Positions 16,444 to 24,885 of a stretch of 64,000 nucleotides of DNA are shown piece after piece. A program made the translations under genes and the position numbers. Positions within the stretch are counted from its first letter, which is position 1; every line of letters starts with the position of its first letter. Location of the stretch: NCBI RefSeq assembly GCF_963667405.1, contig NZ_OY763408.1, forward strand, positions 1,387,757-1,451,756, written 5' to 3'. The notes beneath the pieces were generated by a model. The model saw only the letters and a list, made by a program, of their open reading frames with translations. It was not told the DNA's origin and did no database searches. The stretch comes from an uncultured Sphaerochaeta sp. GTDB taxonomy: Bacteria > Spirochaetota > Spirochaetia > Sphaerochaetales > Sphaerochaetaceae.

Positions 16444-17525
16444 AGGTATTCGACCGATACATCATCCATTCCGTCACGTTTGTCGCTTGCATGGCCCTCA
16501 TCCTGTGCACGCTCATGCTCGTCAGTGTCGATCTGTTCGCAAACCTCGACTCCTACCTGACAGGCGAGGTTCCCGCTCTCACCATCGCAAAGATAACCCT
16601 GCTTGGTGTTCCTGAGTCCATTCTCTTCGCATTGGGCCCGTCCTTGCTTTTCAGCGCCTCATTTTTCCTTTCCCAAGTACAGGCCAACAACGAGCTGATC
16701 TGCTTGCTGGGAAGCGGGCTCAGCTACAGAAGGCTTGTGACGCCGATTCTCATCCTGGGTTTGGTTCTCTCAGCCGGGCAATTCGTTTTCAGCGAATATG
16801 TCCACATTCCTGCTTCCCAGCTTCGCGAGCGTTCGCGCGACGAGCTCTTTGGTTTGAGAAGCACCTATGACAACCGAAACATCACACTTACCGATCCAGG
16901 AAGATCTTATGTTGTGCATGCCAAGCAATACAGGGATGAGGAGAGCCGACTTACCCAAGTCATGCTTGTGTTTCTTGATGAAGAAGGAACCCTGACCGGT
17001 CGTCTTGATGCTGCCTTTGCCTATTGGGAAGAAGAGAAGGGAATCTGGAGGCTTGAGCGCGTGCGCAAGCAAAGCATACCCTCTGGGGAGTTTGCCGTTT
17101 CCACAACAGAATATCAGACATTGTATGTTGAAGAGTTCACCCTCGAGCCTGCATACTTTCGGAATCTCTCCAGTGATATCAAGACCATGGAACTGTCGGC
17201 AGCACTGCGGTACCTCAAGCGAATCGAACAATTGGATCCCTTGCGTCATCCAGGGCTAGCAACAGACCTTGCCCAACGGCTCTTGGGAAATCTGAGTCCC
17301 TTGGTGTTGCTCTTCATTGCGTGCACCATCAGCTACCGATACAAGAAAAACATCCTGCTGTTCAGCATCATCACCAGCCTCGGCATTGCGGTCATCTACT
17401 ATGTCGTGCAAATGGTGACGCTCATTATGGCCAGGCAGGGCGTCATCGGCTCCGTGTGGGGTATGGTAATCCCGATGATTGTGATAGTATGCATAGCACT
17501 GGCAGAACGAGCTGCCGTCAGATAG
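16440..17525 (+). CDS. lptG: LptF/LptG family permease (second)
   Basis: 361 residues, the partner of the preceding permease. It has the family plan: N-terminal transmembrane helices (MKVFDRYIIHSVTFVACMA at the start), a periplasmic jelly-roll region in the middle, and three C-terminal helices ending IVIVCIALAERA. ATG overlaps the upstream stop, so the two products are probably made in equal amounts. Whether the lipid moved is true lipopolysaccharide is not shown by the sequence; many spirochaetes lack it. tgt follows after eight bases. Confidence 0.83.
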   Translation: MKVFDRYIIHSVTFVACMALILCTLMLVSVDLFANLDSYLTGEVPALTIAKITLLGVPESILFALGPSLLFSASFFLSQVQANNELICLLGSGLSYRRLVTPILILGLVLSAGQFVFSEYVHIPASQLRERSRDELFGLRSTYDNRNITLTDPGRSYVVHAKQYRDEESRLTQVMLVFLDEEGTLTGRLDAAFAYWEEEKGIWRLERVRKQSIPSGEFAVSTTEYQTLYVEEFTLEPAYFRNLSSDIKTMELSAALRYLKRIEQLDPLRHPGLATDLAQRLLGNLSPLVLLFIACTISYRYKKNILLFSIITSLGIAVIYYVVQMVTLIMARQGVIGSVWGMVIPMIVIVCIALAERAAVR

Positions 17526-17533
17526 GGGTAAGC

Positions 17534-18655
17534 ATGCACATATTCAAGCAGTTACATCAGGATACCACCAGCAAGGCCCGCCTTGGCCTGCTCAACCTCG
17601 GCCATGGGGAAGTGGAAACACCGGTGTTCATGCCGGTCGGCACCAATGGTACGGTGAAAGGAATGTTCCATGAGGATGTTCGCAAGATCGGGTACAAGCT
17701 GATACTGGGAAACACGTATCATCTCTATCTTCGCCCGGGCCTTGAAGTCCTTGACCAATTCGGAGGTTTGCATGCCTTCTCAAACTGGGATGGCAATCTC
17801 CTTACCGACAGTGGTGGGTTTCAGGTGTTCAGCCTCAGCGGACTGCGCAAGATAGGGGAGAAGGGAGTAACCTTCCAGAGCCATATCGATGGATCGAAGC
17901 ATATCTTCACTCCCGAGAGTGTCGTCGACACCCAAAAGGTGATCGGCAGCGATATCGCCATGTGCCTCGATGTCTGCACCCCTCCCCAAATCGATCATCG
18001 CGCTGCACTTGAGGCAATGAACATCACCCATAGTTGGGCCAAGAGGGCCTTGGAACACCGCACCAATCTTGGCGAATCATTCAGGGGAAATCTCTTTGGT
18101 ATCGTACAAGGCAATTTCTACGAGGATTTGCGCAAACAAAGTGCTGAGTTCTTCAACGAGATGGATTTCCCCGGTATTGCCATCGGCGGACTTTCGGTAG
18201 GGGAGACCAGCGAGCAGTTCACTCACTTCTTGCAGTACACTGCTGATTTGGTGACCAAAGATAAGCCACGCTATGTGATGGGAATCGGAAGTCCCGATTA
18301 CATCCTCGAGGCTGTGGAAAACGGCATCGACATGTTCGACTGTGTGCTCGCCACCAGGATGGCCCGCAATGGGGCGGTCTTTACGGATGATGGGGTGGTA
18401 ACCCTGAAGAAAGCTATCCATAAATTCGATCATGGTCCCATCGAGGAAGGTTGCACTTGCAGAGCCTGCACCCAGTACAGCAGGGCATATATGCATCATA
18501 TGGTGAAGACCGGGGAGATGCTCGGAGGCATGCTTGCAACCGAACACAATCTCACCTACTTCTATCGCTTGATGGAAAAAGTTCGACTGGCGATCAGGGA
18601 GAACCGGTTTGCCTCCTTCAAGAGGGATTACCTTGCACGATTCTACGGAAAGTAA
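17534..18655 (+). CDS. tgt: Queuine tRNA-ribosyltransferase (TGT)
   Basis: 373 residues. It exchanges guanine 34 for the queuosine precursor in tRNAs for Asp, Asn, His and Tyr. The catalytic region DSGGFQVFSL contains the active-site Asp, GGLSVGE and DMFDCVLATRMARNG follow, and the zinc site CTCRACTQYSRAYMHH is intact. I chose ATG 17534, preceded by AGGGG; longer frames upstream lie inside lptG. It overlaps the TTG-start murJ by 23 bases. Confidence 0.96.
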   Translation: MHIFKQLHQDTTSKARLGLLNLGHGEVETPVFMPVGTNGTVKGMFHEDVRKIGYKLILGNTYHLYLRPGLEVLDQFGGLHAFSNWDGNLLTDSGGFQVFSLSGLRKIGEKGVTFQSHIDGSKHIFTPESVVDTQKVIGSDIAMCLDVCTPPQIDHRAALEAMNITHSWAKRALEHRTNLGESFRGNLFGIVQGNFYEDLRKQSAEFFNEMDFPGIAIGGLSVGETSEQFTHFLQYTADLVTKDKPRYVMGIGSPDYILEAVENGIDMFDCVLATRMARNGAVFTDDGVVTLKKAIHKFDHGPIEEGCTCRACTQYSRAYMHHMVKTGEMLGGMLATEHNLTYFYRLMEKVRLAIRENRFASFKRDYLARFYGK

Positions 18656-20195
18656 GGGTTCGGCAAGAAGCAGTCTCGTCATCATGATCTGCACGCTGCT
18701 CAGCCGCCTGCTGGGCATCGTGAAAGCGCGCGTACTCGGCTCCGTCTTCGGAGCCGGGGCTGTGGCTGATGTCATCAACTTCACCTTCAACATTCCCAAC
18801 AATTTCCGCAAGCTTTTTGCGGAAGGAGCGGTCAACTCTGCTTTGATTCCCGCGTTCTCTTCTCTTATCGCCCTCGATGACAAGAAGCGTTCACTGAGAT
18901 TGTTCAGCCTTCTGTGTACCTACCAGACCCTTTTGCTCATCCCGTTGGTTGTTGTCTCCTATGTGTTCGCAGAACCACTGATACGCTTTCTCAGTGACTT
19001 CGACAGCCAGCAAATTGAGCTGGGAGCCAAGTTGCTTCCCTTCTTCATGGTCTATCTGGCAACCATCAGTTTGGCGGCTACGTTCAACGGGGTACTGCAA
19101 TCCCATGCGAATTTTCTGCATGCCTACCTATCTCCCTTGCTTTTTTCCCTTGCCGTCATCTTTGGGGTCACCCATCTTTCCGATTCGCTCGGGCCGATGA
19201 GCATGGCATACTCCGTGCTTGGAGGAGGTCTCCTGCAGGGAAGCTACTCCTACCTGATGGTCCGTCGCTATGGCTATCGGTTGCATATCGCTCTCAAAAC
19301 AGCAGACACACCGTTCAGGCCAGTGGTGAAAGCCTGGTCCCTGGTTACGCTGGGCATGGGCATGCAAATTGTCACCCAATTGGTCAGCTTTCTCTTTGCC
19401 TCAAGCTTGGAGAAGGGGAGTGTGACAGCCTTCTCCAATGCAACCATTTTTTATCAGACGCCCTATGGTATCTTTTTCAATGCCATCAGTGCCGTGAGCC
19501 TTCCCTTGATGAGCCGTGCATATGTGCTCAAGCACACGGAAAAGCTCAATCACTATACCCGTTCCTCCCTGGTCAATCTCACAGCCTTGCTGCTTCCGAG
19601 CACCATCATCCTGTTTTTTCTCAGCAACGAGAGTGTGAGTGTGGTATTGCAGACAGGGAGGTTCACCCTTGCCGATGCCAATCTTACCGCCTTTGTGCTC
19701 AGGCCGTATCTGCTGTTCATGCTTACCGCAGCCTGGTATGGGATGTACCTCAGGCTTGGATACAGTGCAAACCGGCATTCACTGATGACGAAGATTACCC
19801 TGGTGCAGAACCTGCTGGATATTGCCTTGATGTATCTGTTCATCTCAATGGGGTGGGGCATCATCTCGCTTCCCATTGCCAATGGGCTTTCCTACCTGGT
19901 GGGCTTGCTGATCGCATGCATCGTGTTGAGAGACCTCTATCGGGTGCACTCCGACCGTCTTCTGTTCAAGGAACTGTTGCGAATTCTTCTGGCAAATCTT
20001 CCTGTACTTGCAGCTGGCTTGTTGTACGCATCCTTCGCCCCCACCTGGCACCACCAAGGCTCGACGCTTGCCTCGTTCCTGCTGCTCGCACTTTTCGGCC
20101 TTGCCGGCTGTACATTGGTACTCATTTCCTACCAGGTTGCACACATACCGTTGCTTGAGCTACTCCGTTCCAAGAAGCAGCAACGCAACCTGTAG
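18633..20195 (+). CDS. murJ: Lipid II flippase MurJ
   Basis: 520 residues with about 14 hydrophobic segments. MurJ flips the peptidoglycan precursor lipid II to the periplasm. The opening LLSRLLGIVKARVLGSVFGAG and the FRKLFAEGAVNSALIPAF motif are diagnostic. The TTG at 18633 is chosen because AGAGGG stands six bases before it; the first ATG (18684) would begin inside the first helix. Sphaerochaeta are reported to lack penicillin-binding proteins, so a retained flippase would be notable if the assignment to that group is right. The 3' end overlaps the convergent glycosidase gene by 36 bases. Confidence 0.9.
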   Translation: MHDSTESKGSARSSLVIMICTLLSRLLGIVKARVLGSVFGAGAVADVINFTFNIPNNFRKLFAEGAVNSALIPAFSSLIALDDKKRSLRLFSLLCTYQTLLLIPLVVVSYVFAEPLIRFLSDFDSQQIELGAKLLPFFMVYLATISLAATFNGVLQSHANFLHAYLSPLLFSLAVIFGVTHLSDSLGPMSMAYSVLGGGLLQGSYSYLMVRRYGYRLHIALKTADTPFRPVVKAWSLVTLGMGMQIVTQLVSFLFASSLEKGSVTAFSNATIFYQTPYGIFFNAISAVSLPLMSRAYVLKHTEKLNHYTRSSLVNLTALLLPSTIILFFLSNESVSVVLQTGRFTLADANLTAFVLRPYLLFMLTAAWYGMYLRLGYSANRHSLMTKITLVQNLLDIALMYLFISMGWGIISLPIANGLSYLVGLLIACIVLRDLYRVHSDRLLFKELLRILLANLPVLAAGLLYASFAPTWHHQGSTLASFLLLALFGLAGCTLVLISYQVAHIPLLELLRSKKQQRNL

Positions 20196-21863
20196 CCCGA
20201 CAGCCTCATCCAGCTTGACCGAGAGCCTGTCGTAGGTGACCAGACCATTCAGTTCCTGCTCCACGTCGCTCAGCTGCGTATACACCGAAGCAGAGAGTCC
20301 GGCCTTCTTGGCCGGATACACCTGGGATTGATAGAGAGAGAAGAAGGCTTCATTGAACTGGTACCTGTCAGCAAAGGTACGATAACCGAATATGCGGCTT
20401 TGCTCGTCATGCCCGAGTTCCCGGTAGACGTATCCACCGAACTCTGAGAGCACAACCGCCCTGCCATTTGCATCCTCCTTGAAGGAATACTCTTTGAAGT
20501 AGACATGTTGGGAAAGCACATCCCCATTCCTGCGATCATACCAGCCGCTGGTGGCATCGATGGTTCGGCTTTGGTCAAGGGAACGGACACGATCGAGCAT
20601 GCGCTGGGTATCAAACTGGCCCCAACCCTCATTGAAGATGACCCACATGGCTAGGGAAGGGACATTGAACAGATGGCTGATCATGGCTGCAAGCTCTGTC
20701 TCGAAGTCAGATCGGTAGAATGCATCCTGGCTGCCGAGGCAGGCTCGCAGGCTGTCCGTTACGGAAAAGAACGGAACCAGCAAGGGGCCGCTCATGAACG
20801 GTTGGATGGGTTTCCGGCCTCCACTCACCATATCCTGCCAGATAAGAAGGCCCAAGCGATCACAATGGTGGTACCACCTTCGGCTCTCGACCTTCACATG
20901 CTTTCGTATCATATTGAAACCAAGCTTCTTCACCAGCAACAAGTCGTCGATGATGGCTTGGTCTGACGGAGCGGTCATGAGACTGAAAGGCCAGTACCCT
21001 TGGTCCAGAATGCCATGGTGGTAGTATCGCTTTCCATTGAGGGTGAGATACCCGTCCTGCACGCCGAAGGATCTGAGCCCAACATAACTGGAGATTTCAT
21101 CGCTTTTGTAGTGAACAGTGAACGGGTAGAGATAAGGATCTTCGGGCGTCCAAAGATGTGGCTCTTCCACCTGACAGCAAATCCGTTGGTTGCTTTTTCC
21201 TCTTACTTGTTTCTGTCCTTCGAGGTAGTCGATGACCACCTCATCGACATCCCCCTCACACTCAAGTTCGATATGCCAGCAGCGTTGCTGGGCATTGGGC
21301 CTGATCACGATGGTTCGTATGTATGAGGAGGGAACCTCCTCAAGCCAAACCGTTTGCCAGATGCCGCTCTGTGCCGTATAGAAGATGCCTTTTGCATGCA
21401 GTGACTGTTTGCCCCGGATGATGGGAAGCGTGTCGTTCGGGTCGGTCACCTGCACGATGAGCTCGTTCTCAAGCTCGAGCACATCGGTGATATCAAACGA
21501 GAAGGGAAGGTATCCCCCCCGGTGCCTGCCGACCTCTTTTGCATTGCACCAGACGATGCACTGGTGGTCCACCGCTTCAAAATGGAGCAACAACCTCCTG
21601 TCAGCTCCCAATGCGGGGTACGGGAATGTTCTGCGATAGGTGAGGGTATCCTCCGGATTGACTCGTCTCTCACACCCGCCAAGGGAACTCTCAACAGCGA
21701 AGGGGACAAGAATGGAGTAGGGGTAGAAGTCGGGCATCTGGGGTGAAGCGGATATTTGCAATTCCCAGATACCATTCAGACATACATACGTGTCTCGTAC
21801 CATCTGCGGGCGTGGATATTCTTCCAGAACATGAGCTGAGTCGACAGGATAACGATTTACCAT
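20160..21863 (-). CDS. Glycoside hydrolase family 2 protein
   Basis: 567 residues, shorter than classical beta-galactosidases. An N-terminal sugar-binding jelly roll (LLLHFEAVDHQCIVWCNAKEVG), an immunoglobulin-like segment and a TIM barrel follow in family order. The acid/base is the Glu of IFNEGWGQFD and the probable nucleophile the Glu of VVLSEFGGY. RKHVKVE and the Trp-rich LLIWQDM fit GH2. The substrate (beta-galactoside, glucuronide or mannoside) cannot be told. There is no signal peptide, so it probably acts in the cytoplasm on imported oligosaccharides. The stop lies inside the murJ 3' end. No transporter is adjacent. Confidence 0.85.
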   Translation of the reverse strand: MVNRYPVDSAHVLEEYPRPQMVRDTYVCLNGIWELQISASPQMPDFYPYSILVPFAVESSLGGCERRVNPEDTLTYRRTFPYPALGADRRLLLHFEAVDHQCIVWCNAKEVGRHRGGYLPFSFDITDVLELENELIVQVTDPNDTLPIIRGKQSLHAKGIFYTAQSGIWQTVWLEEVPSSYIRTIVIRPNAQQRCWHIELECEGDVDEVVIDYLEGQKQVRGKSNQRICCQVEEPHLWTPEDPYLYPFTVHYKSDEISSYVGLRSFGVQDGYLTLNGKRYYHHGILDQGYWPFSLMTAPSDQAIIDDLLLVKKLGFNMIRKHVKVESRRWYHHCDRLGLLIWQDMVSGGRKPIQPFMSGPLLVPFFSVTDSLRACLGSQDAFYRSDFETELAAMISHLFNVPSLAMWVIFNEGWGQFDTQRMLDRVRSLDQSRTIDATSGWYDRRNGDVLSQHVYFKEYSFKEDANGRAVVLSEFGGYVYRELGHDEQSRIFGYRTFADRYQFNEAFFSLYQSQVYPAKKAGLSASVYTQLSDVEQELNGLVTYDRLSVKLDEAVGLQVALLLLGTE

Positions 21864-21869
21864 GGTTGT

Positions 21870-21897
21870 ATCCTATCACAGGCTGGGAAAATGGCAA
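21870..21897 (-). promoter_or_regulatory. Possible promoter of the GH2 gene
   Basis: On the minus strand TTGCCA (21897-21892), 16 bases, then TAGGAT (21875-21870), six bases before the ATG. If real, the message would start at or very near the initiation codon. The GGAT could instead act as a weak ribosome-binding site for a message made by read-through from greA. Confidence 0.35.
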
Positions 21898-21928
21898 ACA
21901 AAACCCCCGACCGATGAGGAAGGGGGTT
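21893..21928 (-). terminator. Intrinsic terminator after greA
   Basis: On the minus strand AACCCCC (from 21928) pairs with GGGGGTT around a 13-base loop, followed by TTGTTTGCC. It stands just after the greA stop at 21938, and its T-rich end overlaps the possible -35 box of the downstream GH2 gene. Confidence 0.75.
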
Positions 21929-21937
21929 ATTGTTGTG

Positions 21938-24658
21938 CTAGAACTCCAGGACTGAGATATCCTTGACCGTGAAGTCATACATCTGCTCATTCAGGGTGAA
22001 GGTGAATTTCTCACCCACCTCATGGTTGAGCAGAGCCCTTCCGAACGGAGCCGAAAGGTTGATGACATTCTCATTGGGGTTGGATTCCCACGGGCCCATG
22101 ATGGTGTATACCACCTCTTCGCCCTTGAGGTTGTCCAACAAGGTCACCTTCGTACCAAATCCGATCTTGGAAGGATCGACCTTGTCACGGGTTATGACCG
22201 TAGCTCGATCGACTTCCTCACTGAGACGTCTGAGCGTGTTGTTCAGCAAGCTCTGCTTCTCTTTGCCGTACTTGTACTCGCTGTTCTCCCTCAAGTCGCC
22301 CATTTCCCGGGCAGTGCCGATTTCGCGGGCAACCTCGGGAAGATCGACATGCTGGATTCTCTCCATCTCCTTCTTCTTTGCCTCAAGGGATGCAAGTGTG
22401 CAGAAAAGACCGGTGGGAATCACAGACTCCTTGTCGATCGGTTGCACCTCATCAAAGAATCGGAACGAAGGGAACTTTACACTGATGGCATGCTTGATCT
22501 CGATTTTCCTTCCTCCAGGGAGGTCAAAAACATTCGCTACCAAGCTGTAGATCTTCTGTGCATGCTCCTCTGTGCCTTCCTCGATGTAGTTGAGGACTGC
22601 TTTCTCATCAAAGAGGAGGCCCATCAGAATTTTGGCATTCTTACGGTTTTCCTGCACGTCCTTGCGGCTGTCAATGCAACGGTTGATGTAGTCCAACAGC
22701 TGAAGTTCCGTGAAAAGGAGCTGCTCAGCATTGATGCCCGCTTTTGTCCAGAGCTTTGGTTCACCATTCCTCAACAGATAGATGAGGGTGGTGCTTCGCT
22801 CCTTGAAGTTTTCCACCGCATCGCGATAGACCTTCACAAAATCATTCATCTTCTTGTTTGAGCGGAAGATGTCAGGAATATAGCCGGTAAGGTACGAATG
22901 GAAGAGCTGTGCCAAGACCTTCGTCCAGTTGGGGATTTCCTCAACCACATGGTCGATGAAGCTTTTCTTGAGCTCAGGATCTCGGATAGCTGCAAAAACG
23001 TCCTCAATACTCTCTGCACGTTCGTAGAGCATGGAGAAAGTAAGGCTCTCAGGACGGTTGATGAAATTCATGTTCTGCTTCTTCACCAGGTCCTCAAGCA
23101 ACAAGAAAGAACTGAAGGTGGTATCACCAGCGACAACGATTGGTTTGAATGCACCATTCTCCTCGAGGAACATGTCACTGAAGTACTTGACCATCTCAAA
23201 GAAGAAGTCGCTTTCCACGTCTCCCTTGGCATTCAGGAAGTCTCTCAGGCTTCTGATCTTGTCATAGAAGTCTTTCTCGCTGCGGAAGACAGAGAGCTGT
23301 TTCTCCTCATAGCTGACCGGAGTTGAGCGCAAAAGGTAGGTATCGGTCTCATTCTGGGAGAGATCGAAGAGGGGATTGGTCATCAACTCTTTCTTTGCCT
23401 GGTTGAGCCAGGGCGTCCACTCCTTGACATCAAGGATGGAGGGAACCAACTCGTTCTTCAGCTCTTTCAGGCTGATCTTGCCACCGTAGCTGGACATAAG
23501 CGTCTTGAGCGTCCAGCTGACATCCTCAAGCACCTTTGCATTGAGCTTCTCGCGGCTCAAGGCACTCTTGAGCACCCAGATGTGGCTCTTGGCAAGGGCT
23601 TGCAAACTCTTGAAAGCCATGGCGGTGGAAAGGCGTGCGCCTTCTTTTGTACCCTGGCCGGCAAAGTCTACAATGACATCATTCTCATCGATGGACCGAA
23701 TGCGCCCAATGCGGTTGGTGCTGTTCTGGAATACAAATGTTCCCTTGTCAAAGGCAATATTGGTCTCAAAATCCTCGATGCTGTGCAGGATGTCACGGTT
23801 GATGTTGCTCGTCAGCGCACTGGAATCGAGGCAGCTTTTCAGCCTACTGTGGTTCTTGTATTTGGTCCGATAGCTTCTGATGAGGTTTTCGCGCGCAAAG
23901 GAGTCCTCACGATCGAGACTGAGCATCTTCTTCTGTGCCTCAATCTGGAGGTCGATGTTTTCCTTGTTCGCAAGCTCGAGATCGCGCAGCAATGCAATGG
24001 CAGTGCTTCTGCTCACATTGCCCACCTGATCTGCGACGGACATGAAATACCCGAAGTTTTCCAGCTCGATCTCAAGCAGGGCGGAGAACAGGGAGCGCAC
24101 CGAGGAAACATCCTTGCGCTTGATCAGACGATGGATGGCTTTCTTGTAGTAAGCCCCTGCCTTTTCCTTGTTTCCTTTCTGCAGCGTGCGCACGGCAAGC
24201 TGACGGACAATTTCGACTTCATCGTAATCGACCTTCACCAAGCGTTCCCACAACACATATTTCTCTTCTTCCTTGCCTGTCTGCTCATAACAATCTGCGA
24301 GCAATCGCAATGCATGCTTGTTCTCACTCTTGGAAAGAACTTTCTGGCACAGCAGCTCAACGATGTTCCATTTCTTGTTGTCAATGAACATCTCGATCAG
24401 ATTGAGCAACTGCAAATAGTCATCAGCTCCCCTGCGTTCCAACTGAATGGAACCGCTGATGTACATGGCTATGATACTGTTGCGCTCCTTCTCGGACAGG
24501 TGCTTGTCACACAAGGCTTTTGCCTCTGTCTTCTGTTCTTCATCGAGCGTAGAGAGCTGGGCATCCAGCCCTTGGAAACTGGTAACCGTATAGGTGTTGA
24601 CGGTTGTTCTTGTCCATTGCTCTTCTTTCAGTAAGTTCTCAATCTCCTGGAATCCCAT
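21938..24658 (-). CDS. greA: Transcript cleavage factor GreA with large N-terminal extension
   Basis: 906 residues. The last ~160 are a complete GreA: an N-terminal coiled coil with the acidic tip (GDLRENSEYKYGKEKQSLL) and a C-terminal FKBP-like domain (INLSAPFGRALLNHEVGE). GreA rescues backtracked RNA polymerase by stimulating RNA cleavage. The preceding ~740 residues are mostly helical with TPR-like pairs (HALRLLADCYEQTGKEEEKY). Large GreA proteins of this type are known from other spirochaetes such as Borrelia and Treponema. I chose ATG 24658 because GGAGGAAGCC precedes it; an upstream in-frame ATG (24814) would lie before the promoter. Confidence 0.9.
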   Translation of the reverse strand: MGFQEIENLLKEEQWTRTTVNTYTVTSFQGLDAQLSTLDEEQKTEAKALCDKHLSEKERNSIIAMYISGSIQLERRGADDYLQLLNLIEMFIDNKKWNIVELLCQKVLSKSENKHALRLLADCYEQTGKEEEKYVLWERLVKVDYDEVEIVRQLAVRTLQKGNKEKAGAYYKKAIHRLIKRKDVSSVRSLFSALLEIELENFGYFMSVADQVGNVSRSTAIALLRDLELANKENIDLQIEAQKKMLSLDREDSFARENLIRSYRTKYKNHSRLKSCLDSSALTSNINRDILHSIEDFETNIAFDKGTFVFQNSTNRIGRIRSIDENDVIVDFAGQGTKEGARLSTAMAFKSLQALAKSHIWVLKSALSREKLNAKVLEDVSWTLKTLMSSYGGKISLKELKNELVPSILDVKEWTPWLNQAKKELMTNPLFDLSQNETDTYLLRSTPVSYEEKQLSVFRSEKDFYDKIRSLRDFLNAKGDVESDFFFEMVKYFSDMFLEENGAFKPIVVAGDTTFSSFLLLEDLVKKQNMNFINRPESLTFSMLYERAESIEDVFAAIRDPELKKSFIDHVVEEIPNWTKVLAQLFHSYLTGYIPDIFRSNKKMNDFVKVYRDAVENFKERSTTLIYLLRNGEPKLWTKAGINAEQLLFTELQLLDYINRCIDSRKDVQENRKNAKILMGLLFDEKAVLNYIEEGTEEHAQKIYSLVANVFDLPGGRKIEIKHAISVKFPSFRFFDEVQPIDKESVIPTGLFCTLASLEAKKKEMERIQHVDLPEVAREIGTAREMGDLRENSEYKYGKEKQSLLNNTLRRLSEEVDRATVITRDKVDPSKIGFGTKVTLLDNLKGEEVVYTIMGPWESNPNENVINLSAPFGRALLNHEVGEKFTFTLNEQMYDFTVKDISVLEF

Positions 24659-24695
24659 GGCTTCCTCCAAACATATTTGTCCATTTCTCAGACGT

Positions 24696-24732
24696 AAAAG
24701 AAACCGGGCAGACCGGGTCAAAGTCTGCTCGG
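24696..24732 (-). terminator. Terminator-like hairpin in the greA leader (possible attenuator)
   Basis: On the minus strand CCGAGCAGAC (from 24732) pairs with GTCTGCCCGG (to 24704), nine of ten positions, around the loop TTTGACCCG. It is followed by TTTCTTTT (24703-24696). It lies between the predicted start site near 24752 and the greA ATG at 24658. Confidence 0.65.
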
Positions 24733-24758
24733 GTTTGTCATTTCTCTCAGTTTTACCT

Positions 24759-24787
24759 ACTATACCATGAATTGCACAAACGAGCAA
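24759..24787 (-). promoter_or_regulatory. Promoter of greA
   Basis: On the minus strand TTGCTC (24787-24782), 17 bases, then TATAGT (24764-24759; five of six matches). The predicted start is near 24752, giving a leader of about 94 bases that contains the hairpin at 24696-24732. Confidence 0.65.
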
Positions 24788-24850
24788 TTGATTTTCCGAA
24801 AGCACCTTAAACATATTAACAAATATATAGTATTACAAAGGAAGAGGACG

Positions 24851-24879
24851 TTGCAAAACGTCTTGCTACCTGCTATAAA
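24851..24879 (+). promoter_or_regulatory. Promoter of rpe, placed for a leaderless mRNA
   Basis: TTGCAA (24851-24856), 17 bases, TATAAA (24874-24879). Only six bases separate the -10 box from the rpe ATG at 24886, so the predicted transcription start coincides with the start codon. Confidence 0.65.
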
Positions 24880-24885
24880 TGGGGT

